The notes beneath the pieces are model-generated. The model was given only the letters and a program-made list of their open reading frames with translations, searched no databases and was not told the origin of the DNA. Source: CAJPPJ01 sp963545265 (GTDB taxonomy: Bacteria > Bacillota_I > Bacilli_A > RF39 > UBA660). From it: 64,000 nt of DNA. The position numbers were made by a program, and so were the translations under genes. Location: assembly GCA_963545265.1 (NCBI GenBank), contig CAUUHY010000002.1, forward strand, positions 1-64,000, given 5' to 3'. Numbering within the stretch: position 1 is the first letter of the stretch; each line of letters begins with the position of its first letter. Below are positions 25,265 to 34,952 of the stretch, one piece after another.

Positions 25265-25809
25265 AAAAAACATTATTAGTTATGTTGTTAGTATTAATGC
25301 TTACATCTTGTAATAAACTTAAAATAGATATATCAAAAGATGGTGATACTATAGATTATATAAAATCAGAAAATAAAAAAGAAAAAGTAACATCTATTGA
25401 TAAACCTGCAAATTTAAATGAATATATAAAAGCTAAAAAATATAATAAAGTTACACAAAAAGAAGAAGATGTATATGTAAAAATAAATACTATTAAAGAA
25501 GCTGATTTAGAAGATTTAGAATTATATAATAAAACTCATGATAAAAAATTAGTTGTTCCAACTGGATATAAATTATATAAACTAAACTATGATATTAAGT
25601 TACTTAATTATAAAACTAATGAAGATATGGAAAACGGTAGTATAGATATTAAAATAATAGATAAAAATAGTAAAGTATTAACTGAAATCTATTATTTAAA
25701 AGAATCTGAAGGTCTTAAAACTAATGATATAGGTAATGTTTCTGTTTTATTTACATTAAATGCTTCAGAAGAATTTATAGTAAATATTGGAGGAAGTTAT
25801 ATAAGATGA
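25261..25809 (+). CDS. Putative lipoprotein
   Basis: The N-terminus MKKTLLVMLLVLMLTSCNK is a type II signal peptide with lipobox LTSC, so Cys17 would be lipidated and the mature protein held outside the membrane. The remaining 165 residues are rich in Lys and Asp with predicted strands (GYKLYKLNYDIKLLNY). No family recognised. It overlaps rpe and the following cysteine desulfurase gene by four bases each, so it is inside a coupled operon. Confidence 0.8.
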   Translation: MKKTLLVMLLVLMLTSCNKLKIDISKDGDTIDYIKSENKKEKVTSIDKPANLNEYIKAKKYNKVTQKEEDVYVKINTIKEADLEDLELYNKTHDKKLVVPTGYKLYKLNYDIKLLNYKTNEDMENGSIDIKIIDKNSKVLTEIYYLKESEGLKTNDIGNVSVLFTLNASEEFIVNIGGSYIR

Positions 25810-26933
25810 TTTATTTAGATTATTCTGCTACTACAAAGTGCGATGAAAATATATTAGATACTTATGTAAAGGTTAGTAGAGATTATTTTGCAAATAGTTC
25901 ATCAGAATATTCTATAGCTTATCAAGTTAAAGAATTAATAGATACTGCTACACAACAAATAGCAGATCTTTTTTCTGTAAAGAAAAGTGAAATAATTTAT
26001 ACATCTTCTGCTACTGAATCAAATAATACTGCTATAAAAGGTATGAGTTTTTATGAAAATAGAGATAAGTTAATTATAACTTCTACTAAGATACATTCTA
26101 GTATAAAAGAAACTTTAAAATATATGGAAAGTTTAGGTTATAAAGTGTATTTTTTAAAAAATGATAATAGTGGACGAATAGATATTGATGATTTGAAAAA
26201 TAATATTTTTAATGCTTCTTTAGTAACTATTCCTTTAATATCAAGTGAAGTAGGTGTAATAGAAAATCTAGAGGAAATTAAAAAGATAGTTAAATTAAAT
26301 CCTAGATGTTTATTACATGTAGATGCTACTCAAGCAGTAGGTAAAATAAATTTTAATATGGAAGATATAGATATGCTTAGTTTATCTGCTCATAAACTTT
26401 TTGGTATAAAAAATAGTGCTTTACTTATTAAAAAAGAAAAAGTTAATTTAATACCTTTAATTCATGGAGGTATTTCAACTACTCGTTTTAGAAGTGGAAC
26501 AGCTGATCAAGCAAGTATCGTTTGCATGGCTAAAACACTTAGAAAAGCATTAGAAAATATAGATGAAAAATATAAATATGTAGAAGAGTTAAAACTTGAT
26601 TTAATAAAATTCTTTAAAAAATATGATAGAGTAGTTTTAAATTCGAAAGAGTACACTAGTCCATATATATTAAATTTATCTTTTTTAGGAGTTAAAATAG
26701 AAAGTTTTATCCATAAAATGGAAGAAAACAAAGTATATTTATCTACAAAAAGTGCTTGTAGTAATGATAAATTATTAAGTGATGAAGTATACTCTTTATA
26801 TAATGATGAACAAAGAGCTAAAACATCATTTAGAATATCTCTTTCATATAAAACTACTAGAGAAGAAATAGAGGAATTTAAAAATATATTTGATAAAGTA
26901 TATAAAAGTTTTATTAATATAATAAATATTTAA
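25806..26933 (+). CDS. Cysteine desulfurase (NifS/IscS family)
   Basis: This PLP enzyme removes sulfur from cysteine for iron-sulfur clusters or tRNA thiolation. Present are the family start IYLDYSATT, the substrate region ATESNN, cofactor Asp in LHVDATQAVGK, PLP-binding Lys in SLSAHKLFG, and the persulfide Cys in STKSACSND with a long following loop as in IscS/NifS-type group I enzymes. The 375 residues match that type. No thiI, mnmA or iscU neighbour is present, so the sulfur acceptor is unknown. It overlaps the lipoprotein gene by four bases. Confidence 0.9.
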   Translation: MIYLDYSATTKCDENILDTYVKVSRDYFANSSSEYSIAYQVKELIDTATQQIADLFSVKKSEIIYTSSATESNNTAIKGMSFYENRDKLIITSTKIHSSIKETLKYMESLGYKVYFLKNDNSGRIDIDDLKNNIFNASLVTIPLISSEVGVIENLEEIKKIVKLNPRCLLHVDATQAVGKINFNMEDIDMLSLSAHKLFGIKNSALLIKKEKVNLIPLIHGGISTTRFRSGTADQASIVCMAKTLRKALENIDEKYKYVEELKLDLIKFFKKYDRVVLNSKEYTSPYILNLSFLGVKIESFIHKMEENKVYLSTKSACSNDKLLSDEVYSLYNDEQRAKTSFRISLSYKTTREEIEEFKNIFDKVYKSFINIINI

Positions 26934-27074
26934 AGTAATACTGAATACTGTTAAAATAACATATTTATATATCGTTTTTTTGTTAGTATATTTATTCACA
27001 CTATTAATATTTTTATTTTATTTTTGAGATTTATAAAAAGTTTAAAATATTTAATGCAAGTTATAATTAATTTA

Positions 27075-27083
27075 TGTTATACT
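27075..27083 (+). promoter_or_regulatory. Extended -10 promoter of the small membrane protein-uppP operon
   Basis: TGT-TATACT lies 23 bases before the ATG at 27107. The 173 bases between the desulfurase and that ATG hold nothing else I can name. Confidence 0.55.
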
Positions 27084-27106
27084 TTAAAAGTAGAAAAGAG
27101 GTTGTT

Positions 27107-27424
27107 ATGGAGTTATTTATTATAATAATTTTATTATTAATAGTTATATTTTATTTTAGAAGATTTTCATCTTTTGTATATGCATTTGCATTGATTGATA
27201 TCTTATTAAGAATGCTTAATTTTATTAGAATTTATACTGCAAGATCAGTTCCAGAATTAAGTCATTTACTATACAGATATTTTCCAAGTGATTTACTTAG
27301 TGTAGTTGCTAAATATATTCCATCTAATACAATTTTGTTTGTTATAATTGCTTGGGCTTGCTTAGTATTATATATTTGTTTTTGGTTTTATAACTTTAAA
27401 TTTTTCTTAAAGAAAGGTAAATAA
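27107..27424 (+). CDS. Small membrane protein upstream of uppP
   Basis: The start is put at 27107 because AGAGG lies seven bases before it. The upstream ATG at 27074 overlaps the promoter. That leaves 105 residues, mostly hydrophobic, with two or three membrane helices (about residues 2-17, 24-40, 74-97) and a basic C-terminus. No family recognised. It is one base from uppP, so it is co-transcribed. Confidence 0.7.
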   Translation: MELFIIIILLLIVIFYFRRFSSFVYAFALIDILLRMLNFIRIYTARSVPELSHLLYRYFPSDLLSVVAKYIPSNTILFVIIAWACLVLYICFWFYNFKFFLKKGK

Positions 27425-27425
27425 G

Positions 27426-28217
27426 ATGATAGAAGCAATAATATTAGGAATAGTACAAGGAATAACAGAATTTTTACCGGTTTCTTCATCAGCTCATTTA
27501 ATAATATTTAGGGAAGTATTTAACATAGGAGCTTCTATTTCAAAGTATGGACTTGCTTTTGATTTAGCTCTTCATGTTGGAACATTACTTGCAGTTATTA
27601 TATTTTTCTTTAATGACTTATGGAAAATTTTTATAAATGGAGTTACAAAACCAAAAGAAAATAAATTGTTTTTCTATCTTATAGTTGCAACTATACCTGC
27701 AGCACTTGCTGGTATATTACTTGAAGATGTTATAGATTCTATTTTTAGAAATAATTTAATTATTATAGGTTTTGGTTTAATAATTATGGGTATAGTACTT
27801 TTTATTGCTGATACTTATAGTAAAGAAAATAAAAGTCTTGAAAAAATCACTTTAAAAGATGCTATATTAATTGGTATTATGCAAACTTTTGCACTTATTC
27901 CAGGGTTTTCAAGAAGTGGTACTACAATATCAACAGCAAGAATATTAAAAATAAGTAGAGAAGATGCAACTAAATTTTCCTTTTTCTTATCTATTCCTGT
28001 TATAGCAGGAGGAGCTTTATTAAAGCTTTTAAAACATTCTAAAGAGGTAATAAATCATTTAAGTATCTTTAGTATAGGAACTATAACATCGTTTATTGTT
28101 GGTATTTTAACTATAAAATTCTTATTAAAATATTTAAAGAAAAATGACTTTAGTTTATTTATGATTTGGAGAATCTTACTTGGATTATTTATAATTTTCT
28201 TTGTTATTTTTAAATAA
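27426..28217 (+). CDS. uppP: Undecaprenyl-diphosphatase (UppP/BacA)
   Basis: UppP dephosphorylates undecaprenyl diphosphate so that the lipid carrier can be reused for peptidoglycan and wall polymers; overexpression gives bacitracin tolerance. The two catalytic signatures are GITEFLPVSSSAHL (residues about 10-23) and PGFSRSGTTIS (about residues 159-169). Seven to eight hydrophobic helices span the protein. The 263 residues are normal. A strong hairpin follows. It implies an active peptidoglycan pathway, together with murE. Confidence 0.96.
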   Translation: MIEAIILGIVQGITEFLPVSSSAHLIIFREVFNIGASISKYGLAFDLALHVGTLLAVIIFFFNDLWKIFINGVTKPKENKLFFYLIVATIPAALAGILLEDVIDSIFRNNLIIIGFGLIIMGIVLFIADTYSKENKSLEKITLKDAILIGIMQTFALIPGFSRSGTTISTARILKISREDATKFSFFLSIPVIAGGALLKLLKHSKEVINHLSIFSIGTITSFIVGILTIKFLLKYLKKNDFSLFMIWRILLGLFIIFFVIFK

Positions 28218-28227
28218 TAAATTCTAA

Positions 28228-28260
28228 AATAAAGAGACACTATAAAAGTGTCTCTTTATT
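28228..28260 (+). terminator. Terminator after uppP
   Basis: A perfect 14-base stem (28228-28241 with 28247-28260) around a five-base loop ends in TTTATT. Confidence 0.85.
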
Positions 28261-28338
28261 TATATGATAATTGAAGAAAAAATATAGTAGAATTTATATT
28301 TAATGTATTATATAATTATTTTAAGGAGGATTGAAAAT

Positions 28339-28908
28339 ATGGGTACTGGATTAATAGTTATTTTAGTTATAGTAGGTATAATTGTTCTTATAGCAGGATG
28401 GTTTATCTTAACTTATAATGGATTAACTGTAGCATTTTCTAGAGTTGAAGAAGCTTTCTCACATATGGATATATATCTTAAGAAAAGATTTGATTTAATA
28501 CCTAATTTAGTGGAAACTACTAAGGGTATGGCTAAACATGAAGAAGCAATATTTACAAGAGTAGCTGCTGCTAGAAGTGGAGTATTAAATGCTAAATCTT
28601 TAGAAGATAAAGTAGAAGCTGAAAATAATTTTGGTGCTGCAATTAGAGGACTTGTAGCAACTTACGAAAATTATCCACAAATTACTGCAACACCAGGATT
28701 TCAAGAATTAATGAGTAGTTTAAAAGAAATTGAAGCTGAAATTTCATCTACAAGAGAATTTTATAATGGTGCAGTTAGAGTATTTAACAATAAAGTGTTA
28801 GTATTTCCAACTGTATTAATTGCAAATATGTTTGGATTTAAGAAACAACCTTACTTTGAAGTTAAAGACGAAAAAGAAAGAGAAAACGTTAAAGTAAGTT
28901 TTGAATAA
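28339..28908 (+). CDS. lemA: LemA family protein
   Basis: The start at 28339 is chosen over 28303 because AAGGAGG lies nine bases before it, giving 189 residues. An N-terminal membrane helix (residues about 4-26) is followed by a helical-bundle LemA domain with the family blocks FDLIPNLVET, AAARS and YPQITATPGFQELMSSL, and REFYNGAVRVFN near the end. LemA proteins are membrane-anchored and of unclear role. They are often encoded beside DUF2207/TPM proteins, as here with two DUF2207 genes downstream. Confidence 0.93.
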   Translation: MGTGLIVILVIVGIIVLIAGWFILTYNGLTVAFSRVEEAFSHMDIYLKKRFDLIPNLVETTKGMAKHEEAIFTRVAAARSGVLNAKSLEDKVEAENNFGAAIRGLVATYENYPQITATPGFQELMSSLKEIEAEISSTREFYNGAVRVFNNKVLVFPTVLIANMFGFKKQPYFEVKDEKERENVKVSFE

Positions 28909-28920
28909 AATCGTTAATAA

Positions 28921-28956
28921 AAAGGAAAATAATTTATGTTATTTTTCTTTTTTTGT
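28921..28956 (+). terminator. Weak terminator after lemA
   Basis: AAAGGAAAATAA (28921-28932) can pair with TTATTTTTCTTT (28939-28950) with one G-T pair, then T residues. It is likely leaky, since the DUF2207 genes follow. Confidence 0.5.
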
Positions 28957-28991
28957 GTTATTATTTAATTAAATATAATTGGGAGATATTT

Positions 28992-30875
28992 ATGAAAAGT
29001 ATAAAAAAAATATTCTTGTTAATGGTTTTATTTTTATCTTCAATAACTGTTTTAGCTTATGGTAATGAAACAGAAGCTTTTTATTATGACAGTATAAATG
29101 TAGATATAGAAATAAAAGAAAAAGGAATTTTAGAAGTAACGGAGACTAGAAATACCGTCTTTAATCAATCTAGAAGAGGAATTTATTTTAATTTATCTGA
29201 AAATTTTATATTAAATTTTTCTGGAGAAGAAATTAAAAGAAAGTTTGACATTTATGATGTTAATGTATTATCTGGGCACAGTTATAAAGTAACTAGAAAC
29301 AGTTCTGGTACTATTAATATTAGACTTGGTAATCCTAATTATTATGCTAATACTAATGAAAGCTATGTAATAAATTACAAAATATTAACTAAAGATTTGG
29401 GGTTAGATAGCGAAATTCTTTATTATAATTTACTTGGTAGAGAATCAACAATTACTAAAAAATTAACTTTTAAAATAACCAGTTATAAAGATACTGATTT
29501 TTCTAAGTTAAAATTTTATAAAGGAAATAATAATATAGAATTTAAAAATGTAAAAACTACAATTACATCTAATTCTATAGAAGGAGAAGTATTAGAAGAA
29601 TTTTCTCAATATGAACCTTTTACAACTATAATTACTTTTGATAAAGGATATTATGGATATCCAAATTTAAAAAGTATTAGTGGATCAATGACATTTATAA
29701 TAATTGCTTGTTTTGTTTTAGCGATATTGTTTTTAGTACACAATACTAAAGGTAAAGATGAAGAAATAATAGAACAAATCACTATGAAAATACCAGAAGG
29801 ATTAAATTCTGCTGATATCGCTTATTTATATGAAAACAACACTAGTCAAAGAGCAGTTATGTCTTTATTATTTCAATTAGCAAATGAAAAGTATATAAAA
29901 ATTGAAGCAGAAAAAAATAAATTTTTAATTACAAAATTAAAAGAATATAATGATAATGATCAAGCTAAAGATAAAGTAATGAAAATGATTTTTTATAATA
30001 ATCAAAATCAAATAGATTTAGCTAATTCAAATACCACATTAGGAAAAGAATTATATGATGGATTTGCTCGTATAGCAATAATTACAGAGAATAAATTTCA
30101 AAAAGAGAAAAAATTATATAATCACAACCATGGGTTATTAGTATTATTTTCCTTAATAATTTCCTTGTTACAAATAACATATTTAATATTTGCTACATAT
30201 TCTGTATCTAATTCGTTATTTTTTTCAAACGATTGGTCATTATATTTAATAATTTTTATTTATAATATTTTGCTAGTATTTATATTAGAAAAATCATACT
30301 TAACTTTAAAGGGAAAAACAAACTCTAAATTTGGGTTTATATTTACTGTTTTTATTTCTGGAATAGTATATTTATATTTAATATATTATATGCAAAAGAA
30401 TGTTTTATCTATTTCAATATTTGATATATTATTTACAGTTATTTGTGTTATAATTAGTCTTTTAATTCCTTATTTAGGTCAAAGAACAGAATATGGTAAT
30501 AAATTATTAGGTAAAGTTAAAGGACTTCATACATTTATAACATATACTAAAGAAGATAAATTAAAAATGTATTTAGATCAGAATCCTAATTTATTTTTTG
30601 ATATTTTACCAGTAGCATTTGCTTTTGGACTTACTAAAAAATGGTTAAATCTATTTAAAAATTATAATATAGAAGAAATGAATAATTCCTATTTATATAA
30701 TTATTCAACAATTAATTATTTATCAAACTATAATAACAATATATCTTCTATAATGCCTTCATATAATGAATATAAATCCGAAATAAGTAGATCATCTTCA
30801 TCTGGAGGTTCTTCTGGATATAGTGGATTTGGTGGAGGAGGATTTGGTGGTTCTACTTCGTCAGGTTCTTGGTAA
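28992..30875 (+). CDS. DUF2207 family membrane protein, copy 1
   Basis: The start is set at 28992 (GGGAGA before it), giving 627 residues. A signal peptide (about residues 1-22) leads into the extracytoplasmic DUF2207 domain (about 23-225; typical blocks RRGIYFNL and KLTFKITSYKDTDF). Then come a membrane helix near residue 237, a cytoplasmic domain (about 260-375), and three or four helices around 380-505. The cytoplasmic part ends TGLTKKW-like (AFGLTKKW). The tail is Ser/Gly-rich, ending GSW, as usual for this family. Role unknown; a LemA partner is encoded upstream. Confidence 0.88.
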   Translation: MKSIKKIFLLMVLFLSSITVLAYGNETEAFYYDSINVDIEIKEKGILEVTETRNTVFNQSRRGIYFNLSENFILNFSGEEIKRKFDIYDVNVLSGHSYKVTRNSSGTINIRLGNPNYYANTNESYVINYKILTKDLGLDSEILYYNLLGRESTITKKLTFKITSYKDTDFSKLKFYKGNNNIEFKNVKTTITSNSIEGEVLEEFSQYEPFTTIITFDKGYYGYPNLKSISGSMTFIIIACFVLAILFLVHNTKGKDEEIIEQITMKIPEGLNSADIAYLYENNTSQRAVMSLLFQLANEKYIKIEAEKNKFLITKLKEYNDNDQAKDKVMKMIFYNNQNQIDLANSNTTLGKELYDGFARIAIITENKFQKEKKLYNHNHGLLVLFSLIISLLQITYLIFATYSVSNSLFFSNDWSLYLIIFIYNILLVFILEKSYLTLKGKTNSKFGFIFTVFISGIVYLYLIYYMQKNVLSISIFDILFTVICVIISLLIPYLGQRTEYGNKLLGKVKGLHTFITYTKEDKLKMYLDQNPNLFFDILPVAFAFGLTKKWLNLFKNYNIEEMNNSYLYNYSTINYLSNYNNNISSIMPSYNEYKSEISRSSSSGGSSGYSGFGGGGFGGSTSSGSW

Positions 30876-30931
30876 AATTAAAAAAATTACTTTACTTTTA
30901 AAATAATTTTAGTAATAAAAGGAGTTTTAGA

Positions 30932-32821
30932 ATGAAAAAAAATATACAAAAATTATTAATGTTAATTGTTTTAATATTAATATCAGGAAATGTATACGCA
31001 TATAATAATGATTATTTATATAAAAACGAAGATTTTTATTATGAAAATATTCATTATGATATAGAAATATATGAAAAAGGTATTATTAAAATTACTCAAA
31101 GAAGAATAGTTCATTATAATAAACCACTACATGGAATAATTGTTAATTTAGGGGAACGAGTTAATTATAATGATAATAATAATAAAATAACATTAATAAA
31201 TAATGTATATGATTTTAATATGATATCAGAACACAATTATAAAACTACAAGAGATCATGATACTTTAAGAGTAAAAATAGGTAGTCCTAATTATTATGCC
31301 AATATGGAAGAAGAATATATTTTTAATTATAAAGTTCTTATAAAAGATATTAATAAATCTTATGAATTACTAAATTTTAAATTTAAGGATGGTGATACTA
31401 ATTCAATAAAAAAACTTACTTTTAAAATTACTAGTTATAAAGATACTGATTTTACTAAGATGAAATTCTATAAAGGAATACATAGCACGTTAGAATTTAA
31501 AAATATAAGGCTAAATTTTACATCTAATTCTATAGAAGGAGAAGTAAGAGAACCAATATTAAATAATGAAAGCTTTTCTTGTAATATGATGTTTGAAAAA
31601 GGATATTTTAATTATATAAAAAAGAAAGATAATTTTTTAAATGTTTTATTTATTATAATAGCTTTATTTAGTAGTATTATTTTTTATTTAATATATTATT
31701 TTATTGGAAAAGATAAAAATTTAATAAGTCCAATTACTATGTCTATTCCAAATGATATTACTTCTTTAGATGTTTCTTATATTTATAACGGATATATTGA
31801 TTCTACTAGTATAATGTCTTTATTATTTGAGTTAGCAAACAAAAAATATATAAAAATTGAAGCTCATAAAAATAAGTTTTTAGTAAGTAAGATAAAGGAT
31901 TATGATGGAGATGATAAATCAGTTAAAGAGTTATTAAGTTGTTTATTTCACGATGGATTAAAAATTGTTAATCTAAAAACAAAAAATAAAAAATTTGGAG
32001 AAAATTTATATAATACTTTTAAAAAAATTAAAAAATATACTAAAACAAAATTTTTAAAAGATAAAAAGTTATATAATAATAATATTATATCTATATTAAT
32101 TTTTACATTAATTATATCTATCGTTCAAATTTTATATTTAGTATTTTGTTCTTTTTCTATAATGGAATATTTTGGTGGAATAAATGATGAAGAAAATATA
32201 ATGATTGTAACTTGTTTAATGATTTTTAATTTTTTAATTGGAATTCTTGCTAATAAATTTTATAGTAATGTAAATAATAAATATAAAATTGTATTAGGTA
32301 GTTTTATTACATTTATATATTTTATACTTTATTTGATAACAATAAATCATATACAAAAGGGCGTAATTCCTCTAACATTTTTAGATGTTTTATTTAGCTT
32401 AATTTGTTATTTTAATATATTTTTAATACAATTTTTATCTAAAAGAACAGAATATGGAAATAAAATTTCAGGAGAAGTAAAAGGACTTCATACTTTTATA
32501 AAATATACAAAAGAAGATAAAATAAAAATGTTGTTAGATGACAATCCTAAGTTATTCTTTGATATATTACCAGTAGCATTTGCATTTGGACTTACTAAAA
32601 AATGGTTGGAAGTATTTAAAGAACTAGATTATAAATATTCTGATATAGATAATTTTGATTATTTATATTCTTTAGATACCCTTTTTTCTATAGCTGATTT
32701 TAATAACGAAGGAATCAATTATATATCTTCTTATGGTGAATATGTTAGTGAAATATCAGATTCTGGATTTAGTGGGTCAAGTGATAGTGGATTTGGTGAT
32801 GGAGGAGATAGTGGATGGTAA
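30932..32821 (+). CDS. DUF2207 family membrane protein, copy 2
   Basis: This tandem paralogue of the preceding gene has the same order: signal peptide (residues 1-23), extracytoplasmic DUF2207 domain with KLTFKITSYKDTDF, membrane helix near residue 240, cytoplasmic domain, a cluster of membrane helices and AFGLTKKW near the end. The Ser/Gly tail is changed to an Asp/Ser/Gly tail ending GDSGW, and the cytoplasmic domain has drifted further than the outer domain. AAGGAG precedes the ATG. It arose by local duplication. Confidence 0.87.
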   Translation: MKKNIQKLLMLIVLILISGNVYAYNNDYLYKNEDFYYENIHYDIEIYEKGIIKITQRRIVHYNKPLHGIIVNLGERVNYNDNNNKITLINNVYDFNMISEHNYKTTRDHDTLRVKIGSPNYYANMEEEYIFNYKVLIKDINKSYELLNFKFKDGDTNSIKKLTFKITSYKDTDFTKMKFYKGIHSTLEFKNIRLNFTSNSIEGEVREPILNNESFSCNMMFEKGYFNYIKKKDNFLNVLFIIIALFSSIIFYLIYYFIGKDKNLISPITMSIPNDITSLDVSYIYNGYIDSTSIMSLLFELANKKYIKIEAHKNKFLVSKIKDYDGDDKSVKELLSCLFHDGLKIVNLKTKNKKFGENLYNTFKKIKKYTKTKFLKDKKLYNNNIISILIFTLIISIVQILYLVFCSFSIMEYFGGINDEENIMIVTCLMIFNFLIGILANKFYSNVNNKYKIVLGSFITFIYFILYLITINHIQKGVIPLTFLDVLFSLICYFNIFLIQFLSKRTEYGNKISGEVKGLHTFIKYTKEDKIKMLLDDNPKLFFDILPVAFAFGLTKKWLEVFKELDYKYSDIDNFDYLYSLDTLFSIADFNNEGINYISSYGEYVSEISDSGFSGSSDSGFGDGGDSGW

Positions 32822-32851
32822 AAGCAATCATATATTGCTTTTTCTTTTTTT
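32821..32851 (+). terminator. Terminator after the DUF2207 pair
   Basis: AAAGCAAT (32821-32828) pairs with ATTGCTTT (32834-32841), followed by a T-rich tract. Confidence 0.82.
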
Positions 32852-32864
32852 AAACATTTAAAAA

Positions 32865-32879
32865 TGATATAATTAACTT
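32865..32879 (+). promoter_or_regulatory. Extended -10 set for a leaderless xerD mRNA
   Basis: TGA-TATAAT (TATAAT at 32868-32873) ends six bases before the ATG at 32880. No Shine-Dalgarno precedes either that ATG or the in-frame ATG at 32892. Confidence 0.65.
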
Positions 32880-33773
32880 ATGAGACAAGAAATGGATGAC
32901 TTTTTAGAGTTTATAAAAATCGAAAAAGGACTTAGTAAAAATACTTATATATCATATCAAAATGATTTAGATATATATTATAAATATTTAACTAACAATA
33001 AAATATTTGATATAAAAGATGTTAAAGCAAAAAATATAATAAATTTTATTGAAAAATATAAAGATAATAACAAAACTACAACTATAGCACATAAATTGAC
33101 TGTTATTAAGTCTTTACATAATTATTTATATGAAACTAAAAAAATTAAAGAAAATGTAGCTGAAAATATTAAAAGACCTAAATTAGAAAAAATTCTTCCC
33201 AAAGCTTTATCTCATGAAGAAATAAATAAACTTTTAGATATAGAACTTGATACTATTCAAAATATAAGGCTGAAAGCTATGATGGAAATGCTATATGCTA
33301 CAGGTTTTAGATCAAGTGAATTACTTAATTTAAAAATGCATGATATAGATACAGTTAATTACATAATTAGATGTAAAGGTAAAGGTAATAAAGAAAGAAT
33401 AGTTCCTATGAGTGAAATAACTTTAAAATACTTAAATAAGTACTTAGAAATTAGACATATGTTTTTTAAGAAAGAAAAACCATCAGATTTTGTGTTTTTA
33501 TCTATGAGAGGGAAAAATATTAATAGAACTACTTTTTTTAAAGAAATAAAGGATTTACTTATAAAAAAAGGTATAAATTATAATATATCTCCTCATAGTT
33601 TAAGACATTCGTTTGCTACACATTTATTAGAGGGTGGAGCTGACTTAAAGAGTATTCAATTTATGATGGGACATTCTGATATTTCAACTACAAAAATATA
33701 TACTAAAATAGCAAATACTAAATTAAAAGATGAATATAATATTACACATCCTAGAAGTAAAAGAGGTAATTAG
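32880..33773 (+). CDS. xerD: Tyrosine recombinase XerD
   Basis: XerC and XerD resolve chromosome dimers at dif. The N-terminal SAM-like domain contains EKGLSKNT, close to the Firmicutes XerD pattern. The catalytic domain has Arg in ATGFRSSEL, HSLRH with His-x-x-Arg, the second His in MGHSDIST, and the nucleophile Tyr in TKIYTKI. The length of 297 is normal. In B. subtilis xerD (ripX) is followed by the phosphopentomutase gene drm, and the same order is seen here, which supports XerD over XerC. Its partner XerC is at 52486-53376. Confidence 0.92.
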   Translation: MRQEMDDFLEFIKIEKGLSKNTYISYQNDLDIYYKYLTNNKIFDIKDVKAKNIINFIEKYKDNNKTTTIAHKLTVIKSLHNYLYETKKIKENVAENIKRPKLEKILPKALSHEEINKLLDIELDTIQNIRLKAMMEMLYATGFRSSELLNLKMHDIDTVNYIIRCKGKGNKERIVPMSEITLKYLNKYLEIRHMFFKKEKPSDFVFLSMRGKNINRTTFFKEIKDLLIKKGINYNISPHSLRHSFATHLLEGGADLKSIQFMMGHSDISTTKIYTKIANTKLKDEYNITHPRSKRGN

Positions 33774-33776
33774 AAA

Positions 33777-34952
33777 ATGAAATTTAAAAGAATATTTTTA
33801 ATGATTATTGAAGGAATAGGAGTAGGGGAAGCAAGTGATGCATTAACCTATTCAGATAATGGAGTAAATACTCTAAAACATGTTTTAGATGAAAATAAAT
33901 TAGTATTACCAAATTTATCTAAATTAGGCTTTTTAAATACTTTAAATATGAATGAAAACAATAATGTAACAGCTTACTATACAATAGCAAGACCTACTAA
34001 TTATGGAAAAGATGATTTAAGTAATTATTATGAGTTATTTGGTATAGCAAATCTAAATGAATTTAAAGATTTTTCCAAATTACAAACTTTTCCTGTTGAA
34101 TTGATTGAAAATTTAGAACAAATAACTAATTATAGAATAATTGGGAATAGAATATTACAAAATAAAAATGAAATAATAAACGAATTAGGGGAAAGACATT
34201 TAAATTATGGTTCTCTTATACTATATTCAACTAGTAATTCTACTATAGAAATATCTGCTCATGAAGATATTATGCCAATATCAAAATTATTTGCTTATGC
34301 TGAAAAAATAAGAAATTTTACTGATAAAGATTCAAGATTTGCAGTTTCAAGAGTAATAGCTAGAAGTTTTAGTGGATACAAAAAAGGGGAATTTAAATTT
34401 ACTGATGAAAAAACATTTATAAATAATATACCTAACTCTTATACAAAAAACATTATAAAACAAGGAAAAGAGGTTATTTCAATAGGTAAGTTAAATGATT
34501 ATCTATCAAAAGATTCTGTAACAAAAATAATAAAATCATCTTCTAATAACATAAATACAATAAATAAGCTAATTGATATAATAGATAAAAAATTTGAAGG
34601 TCTTTGTATAGCATCACTTACTGAATTAAAAGATGCAGCTAGTAGAAAAGATATAGAAGCCTATTCTTATTTATTAGAGGAATTAGATGTAGAAATTCCA
34701 CTATTATTGAATAAACTTGATAAAGATGATTTATTAATTATAACTTCAGATACAGGAATAGATTTAAGAAAAGAAGAAGTAGGTAATACTAGAGAAAATG
34801 TTCCAATTATCATTTACAGCAGAAATTTAAAAGAGAGTACTATACTCCCTATCTTAGATACAAAATCAGATATAGCTGCTACTATAGCAAATAATTTTGA
34901 TATAGAAGATTACACTACTTTTGGAAAAAGTTTTTTAGATAAATTAAAATAA
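33777..34952 (+). CDS. Phosphopentomutase (DeoB) homologue with degenerate active site
   Basis: End-to-end similarity to DeoB is clear: KRIFLMIIEGIGVGEASDAL at the start, SRVIARSF mid-protein, ISAHEDIMP, and NTRENVPIIIYSR near the end, at the normal length of 391. Judged against the remembered B. cereus enzyme, most key residues are gone. The first metal Asp is Glu12, the phosphorylated Thr of GKDT is Asp80, the TGHWE block is SNYYE, VDFD is LTELK, GHRRD is ASRKD, TADHG is TSDTG, and TDHTRE is VGNTRE. Only one metal Asp (in TSDTG) appears kept. It occupies the drm position behind xerD and is probably catalytically dead; the frame is intact. Confidence 0.85.
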   Translation: MKFKRIFLMIIEGIGVGEASDALTYSDNGVNTLKHVLDENKLVLPNLSKLGFLNTLNMNENNNVTAYYTIARPTNYGKDDLSNYYELFGIANLNEFKDFSKLQTFPVELIENLEQITNYRIIGNRILQNKNEIINELGERHLNYGSLILYSTSNSTIEISAHEDIMPISKLFAYAEKIRNFTDKDSRFAVSRVIARSFSGYKKGEFKFTDEKTFINNIPNSYTKNIIKQGKEVISIGKLNDYLSKDSVTKIIKSSSNNINTINKLIDIIDKKFEGLCIASLTELKDAASRKDIEAYSYLLEELDVEIPLLLNKLDKDDLLIITSDTGIDLRKEEVGNTRENVPIIIYSRNLKESTILPILDTKSDIAATIANNFDIEDYTTFGKSFLDKLK

